From: Achromobacter spanius
Lineage (GTDB): Bacteria; Pseudomonadota; Gammaproteobacteria; Burkholderiales; Burkholderiaceae_B
DNA: 64,000 nucleotides
Direction: 5' to 3'
NCBI RefSeq assembly: GCF_002812705.1
Contig: NZ_CP025030.1
Span: forward strand, 5,828,001-5,892,000
Shown piece after piece: positions 28,046 to 38,553 of this stretch (its first letter is position 1; each line of letters opens with the position of its first letter). Both the position numbers and the translations under genes were made by a program. The notes below the pieces were generated by a model. It made no database searches. It saw nothing but the letters and a program-made list of their open reading frames with translations, and was not told where the DNA came from.

Positions 28046-28405
28046 ATGACTCAACACGCCACTTCCGCCCCCTGGGGATTCACCCTGCCCGATTGCCGCG
28101 GCGCGGCCGCCCTGCTGTTCTTCATGAACGACTTGGCGCGCGTCGTGAATCAATACCTGGGACAGGGCCAATTGTCGGAAGAGGCCCTGGCGGACGCGCA
28201 AAAGGCTGTGGACGCCTTGCTTGCACGCTATGTCGAGATTGAAGCCGCGCCCGAGGCGTTCAATGACGAACGCATCGGCCTGGCGCTGGAAACCGAACGC
28301 CAGCCGGACGGATCGATGGGCGCACAGGTGGCGTTGCGTATGTCTCCCCGCCTGGAAGGCTTGATCATCGAGGCGCAGCGCCAGGCCCGCTCGACTGAGC
28401 ACTGA
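28046..28405 (+). CDS. Hypothetical protein, 119 residues
   Basis: Starts at ATG 28046 (MTQHATSAPWGFTLPDC). No signal peptide, membrane helix or recognised domain. An alpha-helical central region (LARVVNQYLGQGQLSEEALADAQKAVDALLARYV) is followed by a strand-rich end. Codon use fits the genome, and the position divergent from the lipoprotein gene supports a real gene. Confidence 0.65.
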   Translation: MTQHATSAPWGFTLPDCRGAAALLFFMNDLARVVNQYLGQGQLSEEALADAQKAVDALLARYVEIEAAPEAFNDERIGLALETERQPDGSMGAQVALRMSPRLEGLIIEAQRQARSTEH

Positions 28406-29171
28406 GCGCAACGGCGGCCTTGCAAGCCGCCTTTAAAAAAGGCTTGCAGCCACCTTCTTTTTGCGATAATATCGACGACTAATGTTTTCTGCGCCCCCAT
28501 ATTTCCCAGAATAAATAGGCCGAAAACATCCAAGAAATTGGCTAAACCCGGGGCTAAATTTGGGGCTAACCCCCCCAAGGCTAACAACCTGGCTTGATTC
28601 TGGTGAACCAGAGTCACCGCGCCACAACAAGCGCACTTTGCCGGCAGCCTGCCAACCACCCGGAAATTCGATCCGGTTTGCGAAAACCCATAACGCGAAA
28701 ACGCAAATCGTCGGCTTCCGCCTGGAAAGCACGGCAACAGCCAAGCACATCTTCACCATCCCGCCAGTCCGGTTTGGAAAGAAGTCTAAAAACAAGCAAC
28801 AAGACACGTTGCAGCCCAAGTCGTAACTACGACGGCGGCCGCACAGCAACCGCCAGAGCCAACCCTCTCTGCGCGACCCCTCGGGCCTGACGGCCGCCTG
28901 CTACCGCAAGCACGCCACTTGAGCCCGAACCGATACCGTCCAGGACTGACTGATGGCATCGGCTGCACCACCCGTTACGCGCGCACGCAAAAAACATGAG
29001 AATGCGCAAACTGACGGCAACACTTATGCGTTAGTGTCATGCCTGCCCTGTCGGAAAAAACCCGGCGACAAGGCAACCGCGAGGACGCGAGGCGCTTTTG
29101 GTACGTCCGCCCTTCGCAGCATGCGCAACACGCAGCTTTTCTAATAACTAGAACTTAAGAGAACACACACC
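28406..29171. other. 766-bp stretch with no convincing gene
   Basis: Holds an inverted repeat TGCAAGCC/GGCTTGCA (28421-28428 and 28441-28448) after the hypothetical gene and a GGGGCTAA-type repetition near 28545-28590. GC drops compared with neighbours, and reading frames here lack ribosome-binding sites and typical codon use. No RNA gene was recognised. Confidence 0.4.
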
Positions 29172-29453
29172 ATGAATACTCGTTTCACTACCTCGGACCT
29201 GATCCGCCGCCCGGCCCACACGACGCTGGACAACACCCCGATTCACATCGGCGACATCGTTCATCTGCAACCGGCCAATGGCCCGGCCATTCGTGCAACG
29301 GTCATTTTCAACGCGCCCATCAACGGCACGACGACCTACACGACGGAAGTCGTGGCTTGCGGCAATGCCACGCAAAAGGCGCCCGGCCAACGGATCCGCT
29401 TCCGCCACGAGCATGTGCATCGCATCGAATCGGTGCGCAGCGCTTCGTACTAA
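29172..29453 (+). CDS. Hypothetical protein, 93 residues
   Basis: Starts at ATG 29172, 15 bp downstream of AAGAGA. Beta-rich composition (HIGDIVHLQPANGPAIRATVIF; TTTYTTEVVACG), no signal peptide or recognised domain. A perfect terminator follows within 5 bp of the stop, which supports an expressed gene. The gap before it is unusually long. Confidence 0.65.
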   Translation: MNTRFTTSDLIRRPAHTTLDNTPIHIGDIVHLQPANGPAIRATVIFNAPINGTTTYTTEVVACGNATQKAPGQRIRFRHEHVHRIESVRSASY

Positions 29454-29456
29454 ACC

Positions 29457-29480
29457 ATCGGCGCCACGGCGCCGATTTTT
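29457..29480 (+). terminator. Terminator after the 93-residue gene
   Basis: ATCGGCGCC (29457-29465) and GGCGCCGAT (29468-29476) make a perfect 9-bp stem with a 2-nt loop, followed by a T5 run. Confidence 0.85.
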
Positions 29481-29582
29481 CTGCCCGCTCGCCGCGCCTG
29501 AGCCGCGGTGACGTCAATTTGAGCCACGGCGATTTCATTTCTTGCTAAAGTCGCTGGCAACGTAGCCTGAGTAAATTCCCCC

Positions 29583-30275
29583 ATGCAGAACAACCGACGC
29601 GCGGTACGCATCTGGGACCTTCCCACCCGCCTCTTTCACTGGGCGCTAGTCGTCTGTATCGTCGGCGCGTTTGTCAGCGTCAAGCTGGGCGGCCTGTATA
29701 TGGACTGGCATGTGCGCTTTGGCTGTACGGCGCTGGGCCTGATTATTTTCCGCCTGCTTTGGGGCATCGTCGGCCCGCGCTATGCCCGCTTTGCCACCTT
29801 CGTGCGCGGCCCCGGCGCAGTGGCCAAATACCTCAAGGGCGCGGCCGCGCCCGCCGGGCATAATCCGCTGGGCGCCCTGTCGGTACTGGCGCTGCTGCTG
29901 GTCGTCGGCTTTCAAGCCGTCAGCGGCCTGTTCACCACCGACGACATCATGACGCAAGGACCGCTGTTCGGTTACGTCAGCGCGGCCACCTCCGGCGCCC
30001 TGACGTCGTGGCACAAGCTGAACGAATGGGTCATCATCGCCCTGATCGCACTGCATCTTCTGGCGGTGGCCTGGTATGCGCTGGTGCGCCGCAAGCGCCT
30101 GGTGCGGGCCATCATCACGGGCGACGTCGACGCCAAGGACCTGCCCGCCGGCACGCCGCCCGCGCAGGACGGCTTCGCCGTGTGGTTGCGCGCCCTGGTA
30201 CTGGGCGCCTGCGTAACGGGCGTGGTGTTGTGGATACGGTCGATGGAAGTTGTAGCCGACATGTCTTTTTCGTAA
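29583..30275 (+). CDS. Cytochrome b561-like/Ni-Fe-hydrogenase b-type cytochrome
   Basis: 230 residues with four to five membrane helices. Histidines suited to bind two haems are present: FHW near the start, DWHVRFG, the TSWHKLNEWVI segment, and ALHLLAVAWYALV. The start RIWDLPTRLFHWALV is the standard beginning of the cytochrome b561/hydrogenase b-subunit family. It is an inner-membrane electron carrier. It converges on a cytochrome c' gene with a shared bidirectional terminator, suggesting, but not proving, that the two cooperate. Confidence 0.88.
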   Translation: MQNNRRAVRIWDLPTRLFHWALVVCIVGAFVSVKLGGLYMDWHVRFGCTALGLIIFRLLWGIVGPRYARFATFVRGPGAVAKYLKGAAAPAGHNPLGALSVLALLLVVGFQAVSGLFTTDDIMTQGPLFGYVSAATSGALTSWHKLNEWVIIALIALHLLAVAWYALVRRKRLVRAIITGDVDAKDLPAGTPPAQDGFAVWLRALVLGACVTGVVLWIRSMEVVADMSFS

Positions 30276-30309
30276 TCCGCCACGCGCCGATCCGGCAGCC
30301 CAGAAACAA

Positions 30310-30337
30310 AAATCCCCTCGATACGTCGAGGGGATTT
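30310..30337. terminator. Bidirectional terminator between cytochrome b and cytochrome c' genes
   Basis: AAATCCCCTCGA (30310-30321) and TCGAGGGGATTT (30326-30337) form a 12-bp perfect stem around TACG. It serves both convergent genes. Confidence 0.85.
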
Positions 30338-30377
30338 CGCTTGGCAAGTACCGATGCCGCCCGCGGACGGCAAGGCC

Positions 30378-30836
30378 TTACTTCTTCTTGCGGTAGGAGT
30401 CGTGACAGGACTTGCAACTGGCACCCACATCACCGAAGGCCGCGCGCAGCTTGCCAAGATCGCCCGAGTCAGCCGCTGCAGACAGCTTCACGATATTGTC
30501 CTGAAAGGCTTGCTGCTTTTGCTTGAAGCCGGCAGCGTCGCTCCAGATTTCGGGACGCGCATCGCCACCTTCCGTACCCGGCCCGAAAGCCGCCCACGGC
30601 AGCGCCGACAGGGTCTTCAAGACCTCGACGTTGGCCTTGATCTGCGCGGCGTCGTACGGTGCCTGGCCCTTGACCACCGGCGTCATGCGACCGAAGTGCG
30701 AGGCCATCAGCGTCAGCGCCGATTGGCGGTACTTGACCGCGTCTTCGGGCTTGGCGAACTGCGCCGAGGCGGTCGTCGCTAGCAACGGCGCCACGGTCAT
30801 ACAGGCCAACGCGACAAGCGTGGACAACTTTTGCAT
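30378..30836 (-). CDS. Cytochrome c' (class II c-type cytochrome)
   Basis: 152 residues from ATG 30836, behind GGGAGAT. A cleavable signal peptide (STLVALACMTVAPLLATTASA) sends it to the periplasm. The haem-binding CxxCH motif is near the C-terminus (ASCKSCHDSYRKKK), the mark of class II cytochrome c. The four-helix bundle is typical, including WSDAAGFKQKQQAFQDN. Known roles include binding NO and electron transfer. It converges with the cytochrome b gene. Confidence 0.93.
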   Translation of the reverse strand: MQKLSTLVALACMTVAPLLATTASAQFAKPEDAVKYRQSALTLMASHFGRMTPVVKGQAPYDAAQIKANVEVLKTLSALPWAAFGPGTEGGDARPEIWSDAAGFKQKQQAFQDNIVKLSAAADSGDLGKLRAAFGDVGASCKSCHDSYRKKK

Positions 30837-30894
30837 TGCAATCTCCCGTGAGTACATCAAGAATGCCGCGCGCATGACGCGCGCGGCATGGCGA

Positions 30895-32289
<1,395 letters not shown>

Positions 32290-32432
32290 CTACGGATGGG
32301 AAAACCCGACGATTTTATCATCCGAGGGCATGCAACATTGTGGCAAACTGGCGAAGAATCCGACCCGCGGACGGTGTGACCGTCATACGGCCTGCTATAC
32401 TTCGGCCGCTTTTCGACTCCGCTTGTGACTCC

Positions 32433-33044
32433 ATGAAACTGATCGGCTCGCTTACCAGTCCATACGTACGCAAAGTGCGTATCGTCATGGCCGAGAAAAA
32501 GCTGGACTACCGGCTTGAACTCGAAAACGTCTGGTCCGCCGACACGCAGATCCAAACGTACAACCCGCTGGGCAAAGTTCCGTGCCTGGTCATGGAAGAT
32601 GGCGGCGCGCTGTTTGATTCGCGCGTCATCGTCGAGTACCTGGACACCTTGTCGCCCGTGGCCCGCCTGATTCCCCAGCAGGGGCGCGACCGCGCGGCCG
32701 TCAAATGCTGGGAGGCCATCGCCGATGGCGTCCTGGACGCCTGTGTGGCCATCGTCAAGGAAAACCAGCGCCCCGAGGCTCAGCGCAGCCCGGAATGGAT
32801 CGAACGCCAATTCGGCAAGATCCACGCCAGCCTGGATGCCATGAACAAGAGCCTGGGCGACAACGCCCATTGCATGGGCATCAACTACAGCCTGGCCGAC
32901 ATTGCCGTCGGTTGCGCGCTGGGCTACCTGGACCTGCGCTTTGCCGCGTTGGACTGGCGCGCCAACCATCTGAACCTGGCCCGCTTGCACGACAAACTGG
33001 CTCAGCGGCAGTCGTTCATCGACACCCTGCCCCAAACAGCCTGA
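32433..33044 (+). CDS. Glutathione S-transferase family protein (YibF-like)
   Basis: 203 residues from ATG 32433. The N-terminal thioredoxin fold begins MKLIGSLTSPYVRKVRIVM, with S8 as the likely active-site residue, and has the conserved NPLGKVPCLV (cis-Pro) and DSRVIVEYLD glutathione-binding parts. The C-terminal domain is helical (YSLADIAVGCALGYLDLRF). It resembles E. coli YibF. Conjugating substrates are unknown. It is divergent from purB; a hairpin follows the gene. Confidence 0.9.
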   Translation: MKLIGSLTSPYVRKVRIVMAEKKLDYRLELENVWSADTQIQTYNPLGKVPCLVMEDGGALFDSRVIVEYLDTLSPVARLIPQQGRDRAAVKCWEAIADGVLDACVAIVKENQRPEAQRSPEWIERQFGKIHASLDAMNKSLGDNAHCMGINYSLADIAVGCALGYLDLRFAALDWRANHLNLARLHDKLAQRQSFIDTLPQTA

Positions 33045-33082
33045 AGGGCGCCTGCCTGCCCATCAGGCATGCGCACTTGACG

Positions 33083-33105
33083 ACCGGCCGCCACGCGCGG
33101 CCGGT
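33083..33105. terminator. Inverted repeat between GST and TauE/SafE genes
   Basis: ACCGGCCG (33083-33090) and CGGCCGGT (33098-33105) form an 8-bp perfect stem 38 bp after the GST stop, followed by only TT. It is a probable terminator shared by two convergent genes. Confidence 0.5.
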
Positions 33106-33174
33106 TTGCATTGCGGCAGCGGCATGGCAAGCCGCCGCCACCGACCTCTTCCCTCTATCGCCCCTATTGCCCCC

Positions 33175-33996
33175 CTATTGCCCCGCGAAAGTCTGCCAGG
33201 CCTTGAACAGCATGTACGCCGCCAAGGCGAACAACAGGCAGGCGAACACGCGCTTTAACGTCTGCACCGGCAAGCGGTGCGCCATCCGCGCGCCCAGCGG
33301 CGCGGTCAGCACGCTGGTGCACACCAGCGCCAGCAAAGCCGGCCAATAGATGTAGCCCAGCATGCCGGGTCGCGACGTGCCTTCGTTCAGGCCCGACACC
33401 ACATAGCCCACGCTGTTTGCCAGCGCAATCGGAAAGCCCAGCGCGGCCGAGGTCGACACCGCGTTGTGCAGGGCCACGTTGCACCAGACCATGAACGGCA
33501 CCGACAGGAATCCACCGCCCGCGCCCACCAACCCGGACAGGAACCCGATGCCCGCCCCCGCCGCGCTGGTGCCCACCACGCCCGGCATCTGGCGAGCCGG
33601 CTTGGGCTTCTTGTTGCGCAGCATGCTCCAGCCCGAATAGCCGACGAACAGCGCGAAGAACAACGACAACCACAAGGTGCTGAGCGCGGCGAAGACCGCG
33701 CCACCCGACACCAGGCCGCCGATGATGATGCCCGGCGCCATGGCCCACACGATGTTCCATTTGATCGTGCCGCGCTGCTGGTGCGCCCGCACGCTGGAAA
33801 CGGACGTGAACAGAATGGACGTCATCGACGTTGCAATGGCGGCATGCACCACCAATTCAGGCGGCATGCCCTGCCAGGCAAACAGCATCGTCAGGAAAGG
33901 CACCAGCAACATCCCGCCGCCTATGCCCAGCAGGCCCGCGGCAAAGCCGACCACAGCGCCCAGCACCAGCAGGCAAATCAACATCGAAACATCCAC
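33175..33996 (-). CDS. Sulfite exporter TauE/SafE family permease
   Basis: 273 residues with about eight membrane helices. The family's glycine-rich repeats are clear: GFAAGLLGIGGGMLLVPFL in the first half and GFLSGLVGAGGGFLSVPFMVW in the second. Known relatives export sulfite, sulfoacetate or taurine-derived anions; the substrate here cannot be told. It lies on the minus strand after mnmA, with a 100-bp gap that contains the mnmA terminator. Confidence 0.88.
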   Translation of the reverse strand: MDVSMLICLLVLGAVVGFAAGLLGIGGGMLLVPFLTMLFAWQGMPPELVVHAAIATSMTSILFTSVSSVRAHQQRGTIKWNIVWAMAPGIIIGGLVSGGAVFAALSTLWLSLFFALFVGYSGWSMLRNKKPKPARQMPGVVGTSAAGAGIGFLSGLVGAGGGFLSVPFMVWCNVALHNAVSTSAALGFPIALANSVGYVVSGLNEGTSRPGMLGYIYWPALLALVCTSVLTAPLGARMAHRLPVQTLKRVFACLLFALAAYMLFKAWQTFAGQ

Positions 33997-34037
33997 AACC
34001 GTCTCCTCTCGTTTTGAATTCTTGGGTTCATGAACAA

Positions 34038-34066
34038 GGCCCCGCGGGCATCACGCCCACGGGGCC
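34038..34066 (-). terminator. Probable mnmA terminator
   Basis: GGCCCCG and CGGGGCC arms (34038-34066) enclose a secondary GGGC/GCCC stem. It lies 35 bp beyond the mnmA stop. The downstream T content on the minus strand is low, so function is moderately certain. Confidence 0.5.
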
Positions 34067-34100
34067 CTGCTTGATTACAAACGCACCCCAGGGGCGCGCA

Positions 34101-35219
34101 CTACAGAATGATGCCGCCACCCAGGCAAACATCGCCATCGTAAAGCACGGCCGACTGGCCAGGCGTCACGGCCCATTGCGGGTCGGTGAAATCCAGGGCG
34201 AAGGTGTCGCCATCAGCCTTATCCAGACGGCAGGCCGCATCCGCCTGGCGGTAGCGTGTCTTGGCGCCATAGCTCGCGATCTCGGGCGGATGGCCCGCCA
34301 CCCAACTGGCGCCCTGCGCCTGCAATTGGCCGGACAGCAGCCACGGATGATCATGCCCCTGCACCACGTACAGGATGTTGCGTTCCAGGTCCTTGCGCGC
34401 CACGTACCAGGCCTCGGCCGTGCCATCTTCGCGCTGACGCCCTTTCACGCCGCCCACGCCCAGGCCCTTGCGCTGACCCAGCGTGTAGAACGACAGGCCT
34501 TCGTGGCGGCCCACCTGCTGGCCTTCCGACGTCAGGATAGGCCCCGGCTCGGTCGGCAGGTACCGGTTCAGGAATTCGCGGAACGGACGCTCGCCAATGA
34601 AGCAGATGCCGGTGGAGTCCTTCTTTGCGGCATTGTGCAGACCGATCTCGTGCGCAATGCGCCGCACTTCGGTCTTGTGGATTTCGCCCAGCGGGAACAG
34701 CGTGCGCGACAACTGGGCCTGGTTCAGGCGATGCAGGAAATAGCTCTGGTCCTTGGAGGCGTCCAGCGCCTTGAGCAACTGGAACTGCGTGCCGCCGCCG
34801 GCCGCCGGCACTTCGCGCACCCGGGCGTAATGGCCCGTGGCGATGTGCTCGGCGCCCAGCGCCATGGCGTGGTCAAGAAACGCCTTGAACTTGATCTCGG
34901 CATTGCACAGCACGTCAGGGTTGGGCGTGCGGCCCGCTGAATATTCGCGCAGGAATTCCGCGAACACGCGGTCTTTGTATTCGGCGGCAAAGTTCACGAA
35001 TTCGAACTCAACGCCAACCAGGTCCGCGACGCTGGCGGCGTCCAACAGGTCCTGGCGGGTCGAGCAGTATTCGGAATCGTCGTCGTCTTCCCAGTTCTTC
35101 ATGAACAGGCCGACGACGTCATAGCCTTGTTGCTTGAGCAGCCAGGCGGTGACCGAAGAATCGACCCCGCCCGACATGCCCACGACCACGCGGCCTTTCT
35201 TGGTGGATATTTGACTCAT
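34101..35219 (-). CDS. mnmA: tRNA-specific 2-thiouridylase MnmA
   Basis: 372 residues. MnmA adds sulfur to C2 of U34 in Lys, Glu and Gln tRNAs. The PP-loop ATP site is GMSGGVDSS (14-22). The two catalytic cysteines are C105 ([12 protein letters not shown]) and C206 ([14 protein letters not shown], STGICFIGE). [16 protein letters not shown] is the adjacent conserved stretch. It begins only 7 bp after the stop of the LysR gene upstream on the same strand, with no clear ribosome-binding site, so translational coupling is possible. Confidence 0.97.
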   Translation of the reverse strand: MSQISTKKGRVVVGMSGGVDSSVTAWLLKQQGYDVVGLFMKNWEDDDDSEYCSTRQDLLDAASVADLVGVEFEFVNFAAEYKDRVFAEFLREYSAGRTPNPDVLCNAEIKFKAFLDHAMALGAEHIATGHYARVREVPAAGGGTQFQLLKALDASKDQSYFLHRLNQAQLSRTLFPLGEIHKTEVRRIAHEIGLHNAAKKDSTGICFIGERPFREFLNRYLPTEPGPILTSEGQQVGRHEGLSFYTLGQRKGLGVGGVKGRQREDGTAEAWYVARKDLERNILYVVQGHDHPWLLSGQLQAQGASWVAGHPPEIASYGAKTRYRQADAACRLDKADGDTFALDFTDPQWAVTPGQSAVLYDGDVCLGGGIIL

Positions 35220-35226
35220 GATGCGG

Positions 35227-36153
35227 CTATTTTAGTTCGGACTCGGCGTCTTCCCGGGGCTGCGGCTCGGCCGCCCGGGAGACTTCCATCAACCAGGCGC
35301 GAAACGCCTGCAGGGTGGGCAGGTTGGCTTTCTGCTCGGGATAGCACAGGTAATAGCCCATGCGGGCGCGGATCGGCAGCGTCATGGCCACGGCCAGCTT
35401 GCCGTCGCGCAGTTCGTCTTCAATCAGGCAACGCGGGATCAGGGCCACACCGAAACCGGCGGCGGCGGCCTGGGACAGCAGCGCGTATTGATCAAAGCGC
35501 GCCCCTTCCAGGCTGCGCCGGCTGTCGCAGCCGGCCTGCTCGAACCAATCGCGCCAACCCTCCAGCGCCGACGTATGGTGCAGCAGCGGATAAGCCAGCA
35601 GCGCCTCTGGCGAGGGGCAGCCGCCCGGGATCAGGCGCGGGCTGCACACCGGCACGATTTCGCGGCCCACGATGTAGTCGGCGCCACTGCCCGGCCACAA
35701 GCCTTCGCCAAAGCGGACGGCGGCGTCCAGCTCGGGCGTGGAAAAATCATAGCCCTGGCGGTGCGGCAGGAATTCCACATGGATGTCGGGGCGCAAGCGC
35801 ATGAAGGCCGTCAGGCGCGGGATCAGCCAGCGCGCGCCGAACGTGGGCATACAGGTCAGGTTGAGCGTGCCGCCCTGCCCCTGATGCGCAATCAGCTCAA
35901 CGGTGGCGGCTTCGATCTGGCCCAAGCCCGCTTGAACCTTGGTCAGATAACTGCGGCCGGCCTCGGTCAGCACCAGGCCTTGCCTGATGCGCAGGAATAG
36001 TTCGACGCCGACGAACTCTTCCAGATGTTTCACCTGTTTACTGACGGCGCCCTGCGTGACACACAATTCCTGCGCCGCGCGCGTGAAGCTACTGTGTCGT
36101 GCGGCGACTTCAAACGCCTGCAGATCGGTTAATGAGGGACAGAAACGCCGCAT
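35227..36153 (-). CDS. LysR family transcriptional regulator (GcvA-like)
   Basis: 308 residues. The N-terminal helix-turn-helix ([39 protein letters not shown], about 8-47) and the periplasmic-binding-protein-like effector domain are complete. The C-terminal domain pattern ([22 protein letters not shown]) fits the GcvA/AmpR branch. It could regulate the divergent Bug and amidohydrolase genes, whose upstream region has a GTTAC-N6-GTAAC dyad. It is also 7 bp upstream of mnmA on the same strand. Confidence 0.9.
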   Translation of the reverse strand: MRRFCPSLTDLQAFEVAARHSSFTRAAQELCVTQGAVSKQVKHLEEFVGVELFLRIRQGLVLTEAGRSYLTKVQAGLGQIEAATVELIAHQGQGGTLNLTCMPTFGARWLIPRLTAFMRLRPDIHVEFLPHRQGYDFSTPELDAAVRFGEGLWPGSGADYIVGREIVPVCSPRLIPGGCPSPEALLAYPLLHHTSALEGWRDWFEQAGCDSRRSLEGARFDQYALLSQAAAAGFGVALIPRCLIEDELRDGKLAVAMTLPIRARMGYYLCYPEQKANLPTLQAFRAWLMEVSRAAEPQPREDAESELK

Positions 36154-36156
36154 TTA

Positions 36157-36200
36157 GTGCCCCCACGCAGCGTGGGGCTCCCGCCCCAGCGGGGCTTGTT
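36157..36200. repeat. Palindromic GC-rich sequence before the LysR gene
   Basis: The stretch begins GTGCCCCCACGCAGCG, directly next to the LysR start, and continues with self-complementary GCGTGGGGC and GCCCCAGCGGGGC blocks. The GTGCCCCCACGC core is also the reverse complement of part of the 79-bp repeat at 38554-38781, so both may belong to one dispersed repeat family. Confidence 0.4.
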
Positions 36201-36247
36201 CGGGGATGCAATCCCCTGCCTTCGCGATGACGCCGCGCGACGGAAAA

Positions 36248-36263
36248 GTTACACAAAAGTAAC
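36248..36263. promoter_or_regulatory. Candidate operator between LysR and Bug genes
   Basis: Perfect dyad GTTAC-ACAAAA-GTAAC in the intergenic region between the divergent LysR gene and the Bug gene. LysR regulators commonly bind such interrupted dyads with T-N11-A spacing. Placement is good, but binding is not shown. Confidence 0.4.
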
Positions 36264-36411
36264 GCCCGATCCCTGTCGGCAAACAAGAGGCATGAAAAAA
36301 AGTCATAGCTTACGGAGAAACTTTCGTTTGCGCAAACTGCCCCGCCAGGAAAGAATCATTGCGTTTGCGTCTGCCTTTGCGCATCCGCTTTCCAATTTAT
36401 TAGGGGAATCC

Positions 36412-37404
36412 ATGCAACGCCGTAACGTAATACTGGGCCTGTGTGTCGCTGCCGCGACCCTGGCCATGCCGCTGACCTCGGGTATCGCGCACGCTGAAGA
36501 CGCGTACCCGAGCAAGCCCATCCGCCTGATCGTTCCCTTCCCGCCCGGCGGCACCACCGACATCGTCGGCCGCCTGTTCGCGGACAAGCTGAGCAAGGAA
36601 CTGGGTCAGACCGTGGTGGTTGAAAACCGCGGCGGCGCCGGCGGCTCGATCGGCAGCGCCTTCGTTGCCAGCAGCGCACCGGACGGCTACGTCCTGGGCA
36701 TCGCCACCGTCAGCACCCACGGCATCAACCCGGCCATCTACCCGAACCTGCCGTTCGATGGCGAGAAGGACTTCACGCCCATCTCGAACCTGGCGGCCGT
36801 GCCGAACATCATGACGATCAACCCCAAGGTCAACGCCAAGAACATTGCCGACTTCATCAAGCTGGCCAAGAGCGAGCCGGGCAAGCTGACCTACGCGTCG
36901 GCCGGCAACGGTTCGGTGTCGCACATGATGGGCGAACTGTTCAAGATGTCCTCGGGCACCGACCTGATGCACGTGCCTTACCGTGGCGTGGGCCCGGCGC
37001 TGAATGACGCGCTGGCCGGCCAGGTCGACGTCATGTATGACAACCTGCCGTCCACCCTGCCGCACGTGCAATCGGGCCGCCTGATCGCCATGGCCGTCGC
37101 CGCGCCCCAGCGCGTGGCTGCCCTGCCCAACGTGCCCACGTTCGCCGAAGCCGGCCTGCCGGCCGTGAACGACTCGTCGTGGTTTGGCCTGGTTGCCCCG
37201 GCCAAGCTGCCGGAACCCATCCTGGCCAAGCTGAACGCCGCCGTGCAGAAGGTCAGCGCGGAAGCCGACGTCAAGACGCGCCTGGAAGCGCTGGGCGCCT
37301 CGCCCGCCGCCAATAGTTCGGCCGACTTCGGCAAGCAGATCGCTGCCGAAATCGCCAAGAACAAGCGCATCGCCAAAGAAGCCAACGTGAAGATCGACTA
37401 AGCG
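36412..37404 (+). CDS. Bug-family tripartite tricarboxylate-type solute-binding protein
   Basis: 330 residues from ATG 36412, behind TAGGGGAAT. A Sec signal peptide (VILGLCVAAATLAMPLTSGIAHA) precedes the start YPSKPIRLIVPFPPGGTTDIVGR, the Bug/TctC signature. The rest shows the usual SNLAAVPNIMTINPK, YASAGNGSVSHMMGEL and GVGPALNDALAGQVDVMYD motifs. Bug proteins bind organic acids or amino acids in the periplasm. No TctA/TctB membrane subunits are nearby, so it is an orphan. An N-formylglutamate amidohydrolase-type gene follows, suggesting an amidated or amino-acid-like ligand. Confidence 0.93.
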
Positions 37405-37471
37405 ATCTTCGGCCCCCGCCGCGCCGGCTTCGGCCGCGGGGGCCTCCGATTCACGAACGCAATACCTCTAT

Positions 37472-38347
37472 ATGCGAATTACCCAACCCCTGTCTTACCG
37501 GCTCGACCTTCCGCAGCAATATCCGGATTCGGAATCCTCGGCCCCGCTTGTGCTGGACTCTCCGCACAGCGGCACCGCCTACCCTCCCGACTTCGCCGCC
37601 GCGGTGGACTTTGGCGCGCTGCGCACTGCCGAGGACACCTGGGTTGACGACCTGTGGGGCGACGCGCTCGACCTGGGCGTGCCGATGGTTGCCGCCGCGT
37701 TCCCGCGCGCCTACATCGACGCCAACCGCGCGCCCGACGAGATCGACGAATTGCTGCTGGACGAAGCCTGGCCTGACGCCATCAACGCATCGCCCAAGGT
37801 GAAGCTGGGCAAGGGCCTGATCTGGCGCATGCTGGATGACGGCACGCCCTTGTACAACCGCAAGCTGACGGTGGAAGAAGTGCGCCACCGCATCAACGCC
37901 TGCTGGAAGCCGTACCACGCCGCGCTCGGCCAGGTGCTGGATGCCGCCCACAAGAAGTTCGGCAAGGTCTGGCATATCAACTGCCACTCCATGCCCAGCG
38001 TGGCCGGCGCCTTTGCCACCGACCGCCCCGGCCTGGTCCACCCCGACTTCGTGCTGGGCGACCGCGACGGCAGCACCAGCGATCCGGCCTTCCGTGAATT
38101 CATTGCAGCCTGGCTGCGTGAACGCGGCTACAACGTGACCGTGAACGACCCCTACAAGGGCGTGGAACTGGTGCGCGCCTTCGGCCGCCCCGAAGAAGGC
38201 CGCCACAGCCTGCAGATCGAAATCAACCGCAAGTTGTACATGGACGAAGTGACGCTGCGTCCCACTGAAAACTATGGCCGCCTGAAGGCCGATCTGCGCG
38301 AGCTCACCGCCGCGCTGATCAACTGGACTCGCGCGCAAACGGCCTGA
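37472..38347 (+). CDS. N-formylglutamate amidohydrolase family protein
   Basis: 291 residues. Family features: LVLDSPHSGTAYP near the start (DSPHSG metal-binding), DANRAPDEIDELLLD, KVWHINCHSMPSVAG and the late SLQIEINRKLYMDE. The family includes HutG-type N-formylglutamate deformylase, which releases glutamate and formate in histidine breakdown. No other hut gene is nearby, so the true substrate is uncertain. It follows the Bug gene by about 70 bp on the same strand; joint transport and hydrolysis of one substrate is an inference. Confidence 0.85.
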   Translation: MRITQPLSYRLDLPQQYPDSESSAPLVLDSPHSGTAYPPDFAAAVDFGALRTAEDTWVDDLWGDALDLGVPMVAAAFPRAYIDANRAPDEIDELLLDEAWPDAINASPKVKLGKGLIWRMLDDGTPLYNRKLTVEEVRHRINACWKPYHAALGQVLDAAHKKFGKVWHINCHSMPSVAGAFATDRPGLVHPDFVLGDRDGSTSDPAFREFIAAWLRERGYNVTVNDPYKGVELVRAFGRPEEGRHSLQIEINRKLYMDEVTLRPTENYGRLKADLRELTAALINWTRAQTA

Positions 38348-38553
38348 CGCCGGACGTTTACGCGCAAGTGCCGGCCAGCAGCGTGGTAAGACTGGCCGGA
38401 GCAAGTGGGCTGCAAAGCCCAAGCCCCATGGTTCGCCATGGGGCTTTTTTTCGCCGTATTAAAGCCCTCAATCAAAAGAACTAACCGCCCCCCCTAACCG
38501 CGCCAAGATATGCGCAAGCAACGAGCGCGCGGGGAAGAAGCCAGCCCGCCGCC
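38348..38553. other. Intergenic stretch between the amidohydrolase gene and the repeat array
   Basis: Contains the terminator at 38421-38451 and then about 100 bp without a recognisable gene, leading into the 79-bp repeat array. Minus-strand frames through it are artefacts of the repeats. Confidence 0.5.
38421..38451 (+). terminator. Terminator after the amidohydrolase gene
   Basis: AAGCCCCATGG (38421-38431) and CCATGGGGCTT (38436-38446) form an 11-bp perfect stem around TTCG, ending in a T-run. Confidence 0.88.

Noticed and set aside
28433..28849. 138-codon minus-strand frame in the gap before the 93-residue gene
   Set aside because: Atypical codon use, no ribosome-binding site and Cys/Phe/Arg-rich composition; not supported as a gene.
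28953..29144. 63-codon plus-strand frame (MASAAPPVTRARK)
   Set aside because: No ribosome-binding site or family; lies in a likely non-coding stretch just before another gene.
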